Source: Oscillospiraceae bacterium (GTDB lineage Bacteria; Bacillota; Clostridia; Oscillospirales; Acutalibacteraceae). From it: a stretch of DNA of 64,000 nucleotides. The notes under the pieces are model-generated. The model was given only the letters and a program-made list of their open reading frames with translations, had not been told where the DNA came from and ran no database searches. Positions 1-7,960 of this stretch are shown here, piece by piece. The translations under genes and the position numbers were made by a program. How positions within the stretch are numbered: position 1 is the stretch's first letter; each line of letters starts with the position of its first letter. Location: NCBI GenBank assembly GCA_003514385.1, contig DOQR01000004.1, forward strand, positions 235,239 to 299,238, written 5' to 3'.

Positions 1-335
1 GAGTGCGAATAAAACGAATAAGCATAACGGCGCACGGAAATGTCGAAGCTATGCAAAACGGACTTTTTGCGCGTTTTCTGGCATTCTGCAAATGCGCAGT
101 TCCTGCCTATTCAAACAGCGAGGACACATACGAAAACATTTCTGCGAAGCTAAACATACCGAACGAAAATGAATATGCAACCGCGATAACACAATATACG
201 CAGGGTGAAGCGGTCAGATATGCCTATTCAGCCGATGTTGCAGGTGCATTTTTTTGCATGGAAAACAAAAGTCTGTGCCACACGGACGAAGAGCACCTGA
301 CTCTCCGCGATGACGGCACAGACCTCAAAAACTGA
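1..335 (+). CDS. unidentified ORF, 3' part only
   Basis: An open frame enters from the left edge and stops with TGA at 333-335, only 9 bp before the convergent stop of the next gene. The first possible start in view is GTG at 3-5, but the frame may continue upstream, so this is treated as a C-terminal fragment. Codon choice (many ATA, GCG and GAC codons) resembles neighbouring genes and no other long frame competes. The visible 110 residues contain several cysteines and a polar, acidic tail. I recognise no family. It could be non-coding DNA with a chance frame. Confidence 0.35.
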   Translation, partial: VRIKRISITAHGNVEAMQNGLFARFLAFCKCAVPAYSNSEDTYENISAKLNIPNENEYATAITQYTQGEAVRYAYSADVAGAFFCMENKSLCHTDEEHLTLRDDGTDLKN

Positions 336-344
336 AAACAACTT

Positions 345-1343
345 TTATTCTTTTATGATTTTATAGGCGACATCGGGCGTATCGCTGATTATTGCATCGG
401 CTCCGATATCGTTGAGACGCTCTATCTCGTCGGGGTCATTTATCGTCCAATACTGCACGGCTATGTTGTAGCGATGCGCATAATCGACCATCTTCTTGGT
501 TCCGAGGCGGACGATATGGTACTGATTGGCGGGAATCTGGAGCGCATCGTATTTGAACGAATCCTCGCCGAGGTCGAGATTGAGAAGCGCCGCACCGTAG
601 AATTTAAGCACTTCAGCTATACCTGCCGAGCGAAGCATATCGGGATGCTTTTCATCAACATATTCGGTGACTTCGCCCTTGAATGTACCGAAGATAACGC
701 GGTCGAGAAGTCCGCGCTTCTTGAGCACATCATAGAGAATATCAACGCCGCGCATACCGTTCTCGCCGCCGTCTTTTATCTCAATAATATAGCTGTATTT
801 GCCGTGGGATTCGAGCTTGTCGAGCACATCCTCGAGCAGCACCGCGCGCAGATCATCGGGTATTTTATCGCCGCGCAGACCTCTGTAGGGATAGCTGCCG
901 TCCTCCGCCTGGAAGTTTTCACCGAAGTTTAGCTCGCGCAGCTCGGCATATGTATGGTCAATGGGCTTGACATCCTCATAGCCGAAATATTCGACGGCGT
1001 TTGTAGTTCTGTCGAGCGTATCGTCGTGCAGGAGGATAAGCTTGTTATCCTTTGTGATATGCAGATCAAATTCAAAGATATCTGTATTGAAATCCTTGCT
1101 GTTCATGCACGACTCGAACGCGAGCATCGTGTTTTCGGGCATGATTCCGCCGCCCGAGCGATGTGCGGAGACGAGCGCGGCATCAGCAGTGATATAAGGA
1201 TTGATCTCGCCGCTGTAAGTCATTGCCGCAGGCGTCCACGCCATGAGCGCGGCATACACGCCGACAAAGACGACTACAACAGCTAAAATAATACCAATAA
1301 CTTTTAGCGCGGTTTTCTTTCCGCTCTTCTTTTTCTTTGACAT
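345..1343 (-). CDS. membrane-anchored glycerophosphodiester phosphodiesterase
   Basis: A 332-residue GDPD-family TIM-barrel protein, expected to split glycerophosphodiesters into an alcohol and glycerol 3-phosphate. The N-terminus is lysine-rich (MSKKKKSGKK) and is followed by one hydrophobic segment at about 13-35, so the catalytic domain should sit outside the membrane. Family motifs are visible: the HR of SAHRSGGG with PENT just after, EFDLHIT followed by LLHDDTLDRTT, the IEIK motif, and a closing YWTINDPDE / GADAIISDTP. The start is placed at ATG 1343 because AGGAG lies 8 nt upstream; the longer frame to 1406 has no ribosome site. It is read after spoIIID but separated from it by an inverted repeat, so co-transcription is unclear. 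Confidence 0.88.
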   Translation of the reverse strand: MSKKKKSGKKTALKVIGIILAVVVVFVGVYAALMAWTPAAMTYSGEINPYITADAALVSAHRSGGGIMPENTMLAFESCMNSKDFNTDIFEFDLHITKDNKLILLHDDTLDRTTNAVEYFGYEDVKPIDHTYAELRELNFGENFQAEDGSYPYRGLRGDKIPDDLRAVLLEDVLDKLESHGKYSYIIEIKDGGENGMRGVDILYDVLKKRGLLDRVIFGTFKGEVTEYVDEKHPDMLRSAGIAEVLKFYGAALLNLDLGEDSFKYDALQIPANQYHIVRLGTKKMVDYAHRYNIAVQYWTINDPDEIERLNDIGADAIISDTPDVAYKIIKE

Positions 1344-1371
1344 TTCAGTTCTCCTTTTTCGGCAAAAGCAA

Positions 1372-1412
1372 TGCCTGTTGTGATTGTGTATAAAAACATA
1401 CCACAACAGGCA
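1372..1412. repeat. 11-bp perfect inverted repeat between spoIIID and the GDPD gene
   Basis: Arms TGCCTGTTGTG (1372-1382) and CACAACAGGCA (1402-1412) are perfect and enclose 19 nt. On the minus strand the hairpin follows the spoIIID stop by about 30 nt. It has only a weak T-rich tail, so it could be a poor terminator or an operator for the GDPD gene. Confidence 0.55.
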
Positions 1413-1442
1413 GAAAAATGCAATGAATTTTACATAATTTGT

Positions 1443-1706
1443 CTATTTGTTTTCTTCTTTCATGCTTTTGTACTTCTCGCGGGTAGCAAGTCCGCCGCGG
1501 ATATGACGCTGAGCCTTGTTTATATCGAGTATCTCGCGCACCTCGCTGTAAAGCTGGGGATTAAGACTGCGGAGCCTGCGCGCGACATCCATATGTACGG
1601 TCGACTTTGAAACTCCGAACTGTTTTGCCGCCGCCCTGACAGTTGTCTTGTTCTCAACTATATACTCAGCAAGCTCAACGGCTCTCTCCTCTACTATTCC
1701 TTTCAA
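1443..1706 (-). CDS. spoIIID: sporulation transcription regulator SpoIIID
   Basis: SpoIIID is the small DNA-binding switch that activates and represses sigma-E and sigma-K genes in the mother cell. The 87 residues align by eye with the family over their whole length: an N-terminal EERAVELAEYIVENKTTVR helix, the helix-turn-helix AAKQFGVSKSTVHMDV, and the typical tail with DINKAQRHIRGG. The start is TTG at 1704-1706 (family proteins begin MKDYIEER; here MKGIVEER), with GGAGG 7 nt upstream. That ribosome site lies inside a perfect hairpin (separate entry), which suggests control of expression. The upstream gene on the same strand is an EamA permease. Confidence 0.95.
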   Translation of the reverse strand: MKGIVEERAVELAEYIVENKTTVRAAAKQFGVSKSTVHMDVARRLRSLNPQLYSEVREILDINKAQRHIRGGLATREKYKSMKEENK

Positions 1707-1712
1707 AACGAA

Positions 1713-1758
1713 CCCTCCCGTTTTTCAATGTCGCTAATAGATATGCAAAACGGGAGGG
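1713..1758 (-). promoter_or_regulatory. 12-bp perfect hairpin sequestering the spoIIID ribosome site
   Basis: On the minus strand CCCTCCCGTTTT (1758-1747) pairs perfectly with AAAACGGGAGGG (1724-1713) across a 22-nt loop. The 3' arm contains the GGAGG ribosome site of spoIIID (1718-1714), 7 nt before the TTG start. Transcripts arriving from the EamA gene would carry both arms and hide the site, or terminate, since TTCGTTTT follows. A transcript starting within the loop would not. Confidence 0.7.
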
Positions 1759-1764
1759 CTTTAT
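1738..1764 (-). promoter_or_regulatory. possible sigma-E-like promoter of spoIIID
   Basis: On the minus strand GAATAAA (ATA at 1764-1762) is followed after 16 nt by CATATCTA (1745-1738). This partly matches the sigma-E pattern ATA-N16-CATACANT (four of the first four -10 bases, then mismatches). Its start point would fall in the loop of the hairpin. The match is weak. Confidence 0.3.
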
Positions 1765-1785
1765 TCACTTATTGCAGGGCTTGTT

Positions 1786-2199
1786 TTAAAGAATAAGTAC
1801 AAAAGTGCCGGCGGTTATCAGCGCGCCGCCGAGAACGGTAGTCCAGGTGACCTTTTCGTGCAGAATAACAAACGCAAGCACGATGCTTATAACGACGCTG
1901 AACTTGTCTATCGGCACGACTTTTGACGCCTCGCCGATCTGGAGGGCGTGGTAATAGAACAGCCACGACAGACCGGTTGCAACGCCGGAGAGGATAAGAA
2001 AAATCCAGCTGCGTGTGCCGATGCTGCTGATACCGTGATGTGCGCCTGTGGCGAAGACTATACCCCAAGCGAGAACGAGCACGACGGCGGTTCTTATTGC
2101 CGTGGCAAGATTGGAATTAACTCCGTCTATGCCTATTTTGGCTAGAATCGATGTCAGCGCGGCGAATACTGCCGAAAGCAGCGCGAAAGTTACCCACAT
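1786..2199 (-). CDS. half-size EamA/DMT-family permease
   Basis: A 137-residue integral membrane protein with four or five predicted helices and a single EamA unit, as in the COG2510 type of small drug/metabolite transporters; full EamA proteins have two such units, so this one probably acts as a dimer. Typical features are the opening MWVTFALLSAVFAALTSI, the loop GIDGVNSNLATAIRT, and the closing E-K-x-T-W repeat-end helix. The start is ATG 2199 because AGGAGG lies just upstream, rather than the longer frame to 2235. Substrate unknown. Its 3' end is followed by the spoIIID hairpin. Confidence 0.82.
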   Translation of the reverse strand: MWVTFALLSAVFAALTSILAKIGIDGVNSNLATAIRTAVVLVLAWGIVFATGAHHGISSIGTRSWIFLILSGVATGLSWLFYYHALQIGEASKVVPIDKFSVVISIVLAFVILHEKVTWTTVLGGALITAGTFVLIL

Positions 2200-2283
2200 A
2201 AATGCTCCTCCTTTTTTCCCGGACTTTTTTTCCAAGGCATATCACCTCTTCGCAGCCGTAGAAGGGCGGTCGCTGTATTTTAT

Positions 2284-3417
2284 TTATATCCTCGTGTCGA
2301 GAAGATCCGTGTATTTTTCCTTGAATTCGATAAAAGTACCGTCCTCAAGGCTTTGGCGTATCTTCTCCATGAGGGTATTATAGAACCAGAGATTGTGCAT
2401 GACGCAAAGGCGCATGGCGAGCATTTCGCCGGACTTGAACAGGTGTCTGATATATGCTCTCGAATGTCTGCGGCAGGTCGGGCAGGAGCACTCGGGATCG
2501 ATCGGGCGCAGGTCGCGCTCATACTTTGCGTTGTTGAGATTGATTATGCCGCCCATGGTGAAAAGATGTCCGTGACGTGCGTTGCGGCTGGGCATGACGC
2601 AGTCGAAAAGGTCGACTCCGCGAGAAACACCCTCGAGGATATTTCCGGGAGTGCCGACTCCCATGAGATAGCGCGGCTTATCGGCGGGCATATACGGCTC
2701 AACTGCCGAAATTATGCGGTACATATCCTCCTTCGGCTCGCCGACGGCAAGACCGCCTATCGCGTAGCCGTCAAGATTGAGCTCGGCTATACGCTTCATA
2801 TGCTCTATACGCAGGTCATCAAAGGTGCAGCCCTGATTTATGCCGAAGAGCAGCTGATCTTTATTTATCGTATCGGGCAGAGAATTGAGGCGATCCATCT
2901 CCGCCTTGCAGCGCTCAAGCCAACGCGCCGTGCGTGCGCAGGACTGCTCGGAATACTCATATTTCGCGGGATTTTCAACGCACTCGTCAAAGGCCATGGC
3001 GATAGTCGAGCCGAGGTTCGACTGTATTCTCATACTCTCCTCGGGACCCATAAAAATCTTGCGTCCGTCGATATGCGAGGAGAAATAGACACCCTCCTCT
3101 TTTATCTTGCGGAGCTTTGCGAGCGAAAAGACCTGGAATCCGCCGCTGTCCGTGAGTATGGGCCCGTCCCATCCCGTAAACTTGTGCAGTCCGCCGAACT
3201 CCTTTACAAGCTCGTCGCCCGGGCGCAGATGCAGATGATATGTGTTGCAAAGCTGAACCTGGCAGTGGATATCCTTGAGGTCATACGACGAGACCGCGCC
3301 TTTTATCGCGCCGCAGGTTGCGACATTCATAAAAGCCGGAGTCTGCACGGTTCCGTGGACGGTTTCAAACACGCCGCGGCGGGCTGTTCCCTCTTTTTTT
3401 ATAACAGTAAACTTCAT
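2284..3417 (-). CDS. tgt: queuine/preQ1 tRNA-ribosyltransferase
   Basis: Tgt exchanges guanine at the wobble position (G34) of GU(N)-anticodon tRNAs for preQ1, the committed tRNA step of queuosine synthesis. The 377 residues match the usual bacterial length. Visible motifs are LTDSGGFQVFS with the substrate-binding aspartate, the GGLAVGEP loop, DLFDCVMPSRNARHG with the catalytic aspartate, and the zinc site CSCPTCRR...MRLCVMHN near the C-terminus. Start ATG 3417 has GAAAGGA upstream; the longer frame to 3510 overlaps queA. It lies 22 bp after queA and is presumably co-transcribed. Confidence 0.96.
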   Translation of the reverse strand: MKFTVIKKEGTARRGVFETVHGTVQTPAFMNVATCGAIKGAVSSYDLKDIHCQVQLCNTYHLHLRPGDELVKEFGGLHKFTGWDGPILTDSGGFQVFSLAKLRKIKEEGVYFSSHIDGRKIFMGPEESMRIQSNLGSTIAMAFDECVENPAKYEYSEQSCARTARWLERCKAEMDRLNSLPDTINKDQLLFGINQGCTFDDLRIEHMKRIAELNLDGYAIGGLAVGEPKEDMYRIISAVEPYMPADKPRYLMGVGTPGNILEGVSRGVDLFDCVMPSRNARHGHLFTMGGIINLNNAKYERDLRPIDPECSCPTCRRHSRAYIRHLFKSGEMLAMRLCVMHNLWFYNTLMEKIRQSLEDGTFIEFKEKYTDLLDTRI

Positions 3418-3439
3418 CTTTTTTCCTTTCGGTCGGTGT

Positions 3440-4462
3440 TTATTCAATGAGCATGGCATCGCCAAAACTGAAAAATCTATATTTTTCCCGAACCGCAATT
3501 TTGTACGCATTCATCGTGTTTTCATATCCGCAGAAGGCGGAGACGAGCATTATAAGCGTGCTCTCGGGGAGATGGAAATTAGTTATGAGCGCGTCGATGC
3601 ACTTATACTGATATCCGGGATAGATGAATATATCCGTCCAGTCATCGTCGGCACGTATCTCGCCGCATTTAGTCGCGACACTCTCGAGCGTGCGGCAGCA
3701 GGTAGTTCCGACGGCAAAAACACGTCCGCCGTTTTTCTTTGTATCGTTTATGAGTTTCGCCGTAGCCTCCGGCAACATATAATGCTCGGAGTGCATATGG
3801 TGATCCTCGACATTCTCCGCTTTGACGGGTCGGAATGTTCCGAGACCGACATGAAGGGTGACGAATCCGACGCCGACGCCCTTTTCGCGCAGGGAATCAA
3901 GGAGTTCAGGAGTGAAATGCAGACCGGCGGTCGGTGCGGCGGCGCTGCCGCGCTCGCGGGCATAGACAGTCTGATATCTGTCGTTATTTTCGAGCTTCTC
4001 TGTTATATAATGCGGCAGAGGCATCTCGCCTATCTTATCGAGCAGTTCAAAGAATACGCCGTCATATGTGAACTTAGCAAGGCGGTTGCCGTCCGGCAGA
4101 ACGTCAACAATCTCGGCAAAGAGCATATCATGGAAGGTGAACCTATGACCCTTGCGTGCCTTTTTGCCGGGACCTGTGATAACCTCCCAGATGTCGTCGC
4201 CCTTGTTGTTAAGAAGAAGGAACTCGACCACAGAGCCTGTGTCTACCCTTGTGCCGTAAAGGCGTGCGGGAAGAACCTTTGTGTCGTTTAGAATAAGGCA
4301 GTCGCCGGGCTCGATATACTGCGCGATATTATGAAAAATATCGTGCTTGACGGCGCCCGTTTTTTTGTCGAGCACCATGAGTCTCGAACTGTCGCGCGGC
4401 TCGGCGGGATGCTGTGCAATGAGTTCCTGCGGCAGGTCGTAAAAGAAATCGCTTTTTTTCAT
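3440..4462 (-). CDS. queA: S-adenosylmethionine:tRNA ribosyltransferase-isomerase
   Basis: QueA transfers the ribosyl part of SAM to preQ1 in tRNA, giving epoxyqueuosine, the step after Tgt. The 340-residue protein starts with the family hallmark (FDYxLPxELIAQxPxxxRDxSRL; here [20 protein letters not shown]) and contains [20 protein letters not shown] and the closing FGDAML. Start ATG 4462 is preceded by TGAGGA. A promoter with TATAAT lies about 115 bp upstream (separate entry). queA and tgt form a two-gene leftward operon, divergent from asd. Confidence 0.97.
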   Translation of the reverse strand: MKKSDFFYDLPQELIAQHPAEPRDSSRLMVLDKKTGAVKHDIFHNIAQYIEPGDCLILNDTKVLPARLYGTRVDTGSVVEFLLLNNKGDDIWEVITGPGKKARKGHRFTFHDMLFAEIVDVLPDGNRLAKFTYDGVFFELLDKIGEMPLPHYITEKLENNDRYQTVYARERGSAAAPTAGLHFTPELLDSLREKGVGVGFVTLHVGLGTFRPVKAENVEDHHMHSEHYMLPEATAKLINDTKKNGGRVFAVGTTCCRTLESVATKCGEIRADDDWTDIFIYPGYQYKCIDALITNFHLPESTLIMLVSAFCGYENTMNAYKIAVREKYRFFSFGDAMLIE

Positions 4463-4503
4463 TATTTTTCCTCAGCTTTCGTGTCCTGAGACTAAAAAAG
4501 TAT

Positions 4504-4533
4504 TTGACTTGCAATATCCGTTGGTGGTATTAT
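4504..4533 (+). promoter_or_regulatory. predicted housekeeping promoter for asd
   Basis: TTGACT (4504-4509), 18-bp spacer, TATTAT (4528-4533). The start point near 4540 gives a leader of about 110 nt before the asd ATG. I see no riboswitch fold in that leader by eye. Confidence 0.55.
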
Positions 4534-4578
4534 TTTAATGTTATATCCTGACGGAGCTTCTTTTCAAGGTCACACACT

Positions 4579-4607
4579 ATTATATTGCAAAATCTCTGTC
4601 AATACAA
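4579..4607 (-). promoter_or_regulatory. predicted housekeeping promoter for queA-tgt
   Basis: On the minus strand TTGTAT (4607-4602), 17-bp spacer, TATAAT (4584-4579). The start point near 4572 lies beyond the asd start point, so the two promoters face each other and their leaders overlap by about 30 bp. Confidence 0.55.
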
Positions 4608-4648
4608 CAATTTTTTCACTCAAAAACGTTTTTCGGAGGAACTTTATC

Positions 4649-5731
4649 ATGAAGCATTTCAAAGTAGGTATCATAGGCGCAACAGGTATGGTCGGTCAGA
4701 GGTTCGCCACCCTGCTTGAGGATCACCCCTGGTTCGAGGTCTGCGCGCTCGCCGCTAGCTCGCGCTCCGCGGGCAAGACATACGAAGAGGCTCTCGGAAC
4801 CAAATGGTGCATGAAAAAGCCCATTCCCGAAAAGTTCAGGAACATGATAATCATGGACGCGGAGAAAGATGTTGAAAAAATCGCATCGATGGTCGACTTC
4901 GTCTTCTGCGCGGTCAACATGAACAAGGATGAGATAAAGGCGCTCGAGCTCAAATATGCAAAAGCCGAATGCCCCGTTGTTTCAAACAACAGCGCAAACC
5001 GCTTCACTCCCGATGTTCCGATGATAATCCCCGAGCTCAACCCCGATCACGCTGACATAATCAAGGCGCAGAGAGAAAGACTCGGCACAAAGCGCGGATT
5101 CATCTCCGTCAAATCGAACTGCTCGCTTCAGAGCTACGTTCCGGCGCTGTTCCCGCTTTCCGAGTTCGGAGTCAAGGATGTTCTCGTCTGCACATATCAG
5201 GCGATCTCCGGCGCGGGCAAGACCTTTGAGACATGGCCCGAGATGATAGACAACGTCATCCCCTACATTGGCGGCGAGGAAGAGAAGTCCGAGAGAGAGC
5301 CGCTCAAGATATGGGGCAAGATAGAGGGCGGCGAGATAGTTCCCGCGAAGAGCCCGAACTTCACCGCACAGTGCCTGCGCGTTCCCGTATCGGACGGTCA
5401 CATGGCGGCGGTATTCGTAAGATTCGAAAACAAGCCCACAAAAGAACAGATACTTAAAATCTGGAAGGATTTCAAGGGATATCCTCAGCAGGTCGGGCTG
5501 CCCAGCGCGCCAAAGCAGTTCCTCAACTACTTTGAAGAGGACAATATGCCTCAGACTCGCCTCAACAGAGAGCTTGAGGGCGGCATGGCGATTTCGGTCG
5601 GCCGTCTGCGCGAAGATACCCAGTATGATTACAAATTTGTCTGCCTTTCACACAATACGCTCAGAGGCGCCGCCGGCGGAGCCGTGCTCATGGCGGAGCT
5701 GCTTTGCGAAAAGGGATATATGGACAGATAA
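4649..5731 (+). CDS. asd: aspartate-semialdehyde dehydrogenase (archaeal/fungal-like branch)
   Basis: Reduces aspartyl phosphate to aspartate semialdehyde with NADPH, the branch point to lysine/DAP, threonine and methionine. The 360-residue protein has the N-terminal dinucleotide motif GATGMVGQRF at about 10-19, the catalytic cysteine in SVKSNCSLQS (C158) and the substrate-binding region ending in SDGHMAAVFV. Length, the SNCS context and the YQAISGAGKTFETWP loop fit the archaeal/fungal-type branch rather than the classical E. coli type. Start ATG 4649 has CGGAGGA 7 nt upstream. A terminator directly follows, so dapA may be partly uncoupled from it. Confidence 0.95.
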   Translation: MKHFKVGIIGATGMVGQRFATLLEDHPWFEVCALAASSRSAGKTYEEALGTKWCMKKPIPEKFRNMIIMDAEKDVEKIASMVDFVFCAVNMNKDEIKALELKYAKAECPVVSNNSANRFTPDVPMIIPELNPDHADIIKAQRERLGTKRGFISVKSNCSLQSYVPALFPLSEFGVKDVLVCTYQAISGAGKTFETWPEMIDNVIPYIGGEEEKSEREPLKIWGKIEGGEIVPAKSPNFTAQCLRVPVSDGHMAAVFVRFENKPTKEQILKIWKDFKGYPQQVGLPSAPKQFLNYFEEDNMPQTRLNRELEGGMAISVGRLREDTQYDYKFVCLSHNTLRGAAGGAVLMAELLCEKGYMDR

Positions 5732-5739
5732 CATAAAAG

Positions 5740-5775
5740 CCGCCCGGCTGTCTGTCCGGGCGGTTTCCGTTTTTT
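5740..5775 (+). terminator. intrinsic terminator after asd
   Basis: CCGCCCGG (5740-5747) pairs with CCGGGCGG (5756-5763) across 8 nt and is followed by a T-rich stretch ending in TTTTTT. It lies between asd and dapA, whose ribosome site begins right after the T tract, so it may only lower read-through into dapA. Confidence 0.8.
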
Positions 5776-5789
5776 AGGAGGCCGGCTTT

Positions 5790-6677
5790 ATGAAGAAAGC
5801 TGTTTTCACGGGAGCGGCAGTGGCGCTTGTCACGCCGTTTCATAAAGACGGAAGTATAAACTACGGAAAGTTAGAAGAGCTTATAGATTATCAAATCGAA
5901 AACTCCACGGATGCCATAGTTGTATGTGCAACGACCGGCGAGAGCCCGACATTGAGCTACGAAGAGCACGAGCAAATCGTGCGCCGCTGTGTTGAATATG
6001 TTGCCGGAAGAGTTCCCGTCATTGCGGGAACGGGCAGCAACGACACAAAAAATGCGCTAAAGCTTTCAAACGACGCGGAAAGAGCCGGAGCCGACGGTCT
6101 GCTTATGGTCACGCCATACTACAATAAGACATCACAGGCAGGGCTGATAGAGCATTTCAATTTCATTGCGGACAGAGTCAGCACACCGATAATTCTCTAC
6201 AATGTGCCGAGCCGTACGGGGCTGAATATAAAACCCGAGACCTATTATGAACTTTCGAAGCATAAGAATATAGTGGCGGCAAAGGAAGCAAACGGCGATA
6301 TTTCCGCGCTCGCGCAGACCGTAAAACTCTGCGGCGACGAACTGACGATATACAGCGGAAACGACGACCAGATAACGGCGTTCATGTCGCTCGGCGCAAG
6401 GGGAGTTATCTCAGTGCTCTCAAATATCGCGCCGAGGGCGGTACACGACATGGTCAAGACATATCTCGATGGCGACACCGCCGCGAGCACCGAGCTTCAA
6501 TTAAAATATCTCGACCTTTGCAGCAGCCTGTTTTCCGATGTGAATCCCATACCCGTAAAAGAAGCGATGAACATGATGGGCATGGAAGTCGGCTCATGCA
6601 GGCTGCCGCTGGCGCAGATACAGCCGCAGGCGAAGGAGAAGCTCAGGAGAAGCCTCTCCGCTCTCGGAATGATATAA
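5790..6677 (+). CDS. dapA: 4-hydroxy-tetrahydrodipicolinate synthase
   Basis: Condenses pyruvate with aspartate semialdehyde in the first committed lysine/DAP step. The 295-residue TIM barrel carries the family set: CATTGESPTL near residue 46-55, YNVPSRTG with the catalytic tyrosine (Y137), and the Schiff-base lysine in IVAAKEANGD (K165), then YSGNDD. Start ATG 5790 is preceded by TAGGAGG. dapB follows after 40 bp that hold a small perfect hairpin. Confidence 0.97.
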   Translation: MKKAVFTGAAVALVTPFHKDGSINYGKLEELIDYQIENSTDAIVVCATTGESPTLSYEEHEQIVRRCVEYVAGRVPVIAGTGSNDTKNALKLSNDAERAGADGLLMVTPYYNKTSQAGLIEHFNFIADRVSTPIILYNVPSRTGLNIKPETYYELSKHKNIVAAKEANGDISALAQTVKLCGDELTIYSGNDDQITAFMSLGARGVISVLSNIAPRAVHDMVKTYLDGDTAASTELQLKYLDLCSSLFSDVNPIPVKEAMNMMGMEVGSCRLPLAQIQPQAKEKLRRSLSALGMI

Positions 6678-6688
6678 GCTCGAAAGGA

Positions 6689-6706
6689 ACGGCACATGGG
6701 TGCCGT
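6689..6706 (+). repeat. short perfect hairpin between dapA and dapB
   Basis: ACGGCAC (6689-6695) and GTGCCGT (6700-6706) form a 7-bp stem with a 4-nt loop, ending directly before the AAGG ribosome site of dapB (6707-6710). There is no T tract, so it is not a normal terminator; it could be a processing or stability element. Confidence 0.5.
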
Positions 6707-6717
6707 AAGGCGAAATA

Positions 6718-7485
6718 ATGCTGAATATTATGCTCAGCGGATGCTGCGGAAGCATGGGCAGAGCCGTCACCGCTTTTGCCGACAACCGCGACGATATTAA
6801 AATAACAGCGGGAATAGACCGCGAGGGGCGCGAATGCAAATTTCCGACATTTGTCTCGCCTTTCAGCTTCAACGGAAAGGTCGATGTTATAATCGACTTT
6901 TCATCCCCTGCCGCCCTGCCGGGTCTGCTCGAATATGCGGTCAGCGCAAAAACTCCGGCAGTCATTGCGACAACGGGTTTGAGCGAGGCGCACATCGCGC
7001 TTATCTATAAAGCGGCAAAAAAGATACCGATATTTTTCAGCGCAAATATGTCGCTCGGAATAAATCTGCTCTGCGAGCTCGCGAAAACTGCGGCGAAAGT
7101 ACTGGGCGGCACATATGACATAGAGATAGTTGAGACTCACCACGCGCAAAAAACAGATGCGCCGAGCGGAACGGCTCTGATGCTCGCGGACGCGATATCA
7201 TCGGAGCTCGAGCGCAAGCCGTACTACGAATATGACCGCCATCTGCGGCGCACAAAACGACCGCACGATGAAATAGGCATACACTCAATACGCGGCGGAA
7301 CGGCGGTCGGCGAGCACGAGATTATATTTGCGGGCTATAATGAAACGATAAAGCTCAGCCACTGCGCGCAGAGTAAAGAGTTATTCGCAGCGGGAGCCGT
7401 GAACGCCGCAAAGTTTATACAAAATAAAGAACCGGGGCTCTACGGCATGAGCGACATGATAGACAGAAAGGATGCGAAGAAGTGA
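6718..7485 (+). CDS. dapB: 4-hydroxy-tetrahydrodipicolinate reductase
   Basis: Reduces the DapA product with NAD(P)H on the DAP/lysine pathway. The 255 residues show the nucleotide-binding start NIMLSGCCGSMGRAV, the IDFSSPAALP segment, and the catalytic VETHHAQKTDAPSGTAL with its His-His pair and the substrate-binding Lys. Start ATG 6718 has AAGG 7 nt upstream. The stop overlaps the next start by 4 bp (GTGA), indicating translational coupling to the ACT-domain gene. Confidence 0.96.
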   Translation: MLNIMLSGCCGSMGRAVTAFADNRDDIKITAGIDREGRECKFPTFVSPFSFNGKVDVIIDFSSPAALPGLLEYAVSAKTPAVIATTGLSEAHIALIYKAAKKIPIFFSANMSLGINLLCELAKTAAKVLGGTYDIEIVETHHAQKTDAPSGTALMLADAISSELERKPYYEYDRHLRRTKRPHDEIGIHSIRGGTAVGEHEIIFAGYNETIKLSHCAQSKELFAAGAVNAAKFIQNKEPGLYGMSDMIDRKDAKK

Positions 7486-7943
7486 AGATAATCGAATCGA
7501 TAAGCGTGAGCGAGGACGCGACTCTTTTTTCGCTCAGTGACTCCCCCGCCGACATAAGCTTCATTGCGGGCATCTTCGAAAAGATTGCAGAAGCGGGAAT
7601 AGACGTTGACATGATCTCGCAGTTTCTGCCGAACAGTTCTCATGCGGGGCTTTCGTTCACGGTCAGCGACGACGATTTCGGTGGCGTGCTCGAGATAGCG
7701 ACTCAGCTCAGAGCCGAAAACAAAAAGATAAAAATAAGCGTAAGCTCCGGCAACTGCAAAATCTCCGTAAGCGGAGCTGAGATGGAGGGGCGACCGGGCG
7801 TTGCGGCGCGGGTATTCAAAGCCGCCGCGAACGCGGGGTGCGACATAAGAATGATAAACACATCAGAGACTGAGATATCTCTGCTCGTTGTCAAAGCCGA
7901 TGTTGATGCGACGGTCGCGGCGATAAAGAAAGAGTTTGAATAA
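7482..7943 (+). CDS. stand-alone tandem ACT-domain protein, aspartokinase regulatory-domain-like
   Basis: A 153-residue protein built of two ACT-like units (about 1-75 and 80-150). It resembles the C-terminal allosteric half of aspartate kinase (the stretches GIFEKIAEAGIDVDMISQ and EGRPGVAARVFKAAANAGCDI are LysC-like) with no kinase domain. In classical aspartokinases this half binds lysine or threonine. The GTG start at 7482 overlaps the dapB stop, so it is made as part of the lysine operon. Likely role (inference): amino-acid sensor or regulatory partner of a separate aspartokinase, comparable to the beta subunit made from an internal start in Bacillus. It could also bind another amino acid. 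Confidence 0.75.
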   Translation: MKIIESISVSEDATLFSLSDSPADISFIAGIFEKIAEAGIDVDMISQFLPNSSHAGLSFTVSDDDFGGVLEIATQLRAENKKIKISVSSGNCKISVSGAEMEGRPGVAARVFKAAANAGCDIRMINTSETEISLLVVKADVDATVAAIKKEFE

Positions 7944-7960
7944 AAATAATAAGTATAGAA

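Noticed and set aside
2353..3450. Long plus-strand frame (365 codons) opposite tgt
   Set aside because: It is a shadow of tgt on the other strand; no ribosome site, no recognisable domain, and the tgt match is complete.
4463..4572. Possible preQ1 riboswitch before queA
   Set aside because: No short C-rich hairpin followed by an A-rich tail and pseudoknot partner was found in the queA leader.
4540..4648. Possible lysine riboswitch or T-box in the asd leader
   Set aside because: The leader is only about 110 nt and shows neither the lysine riboswitch core nor a T-box sequence or terminator.
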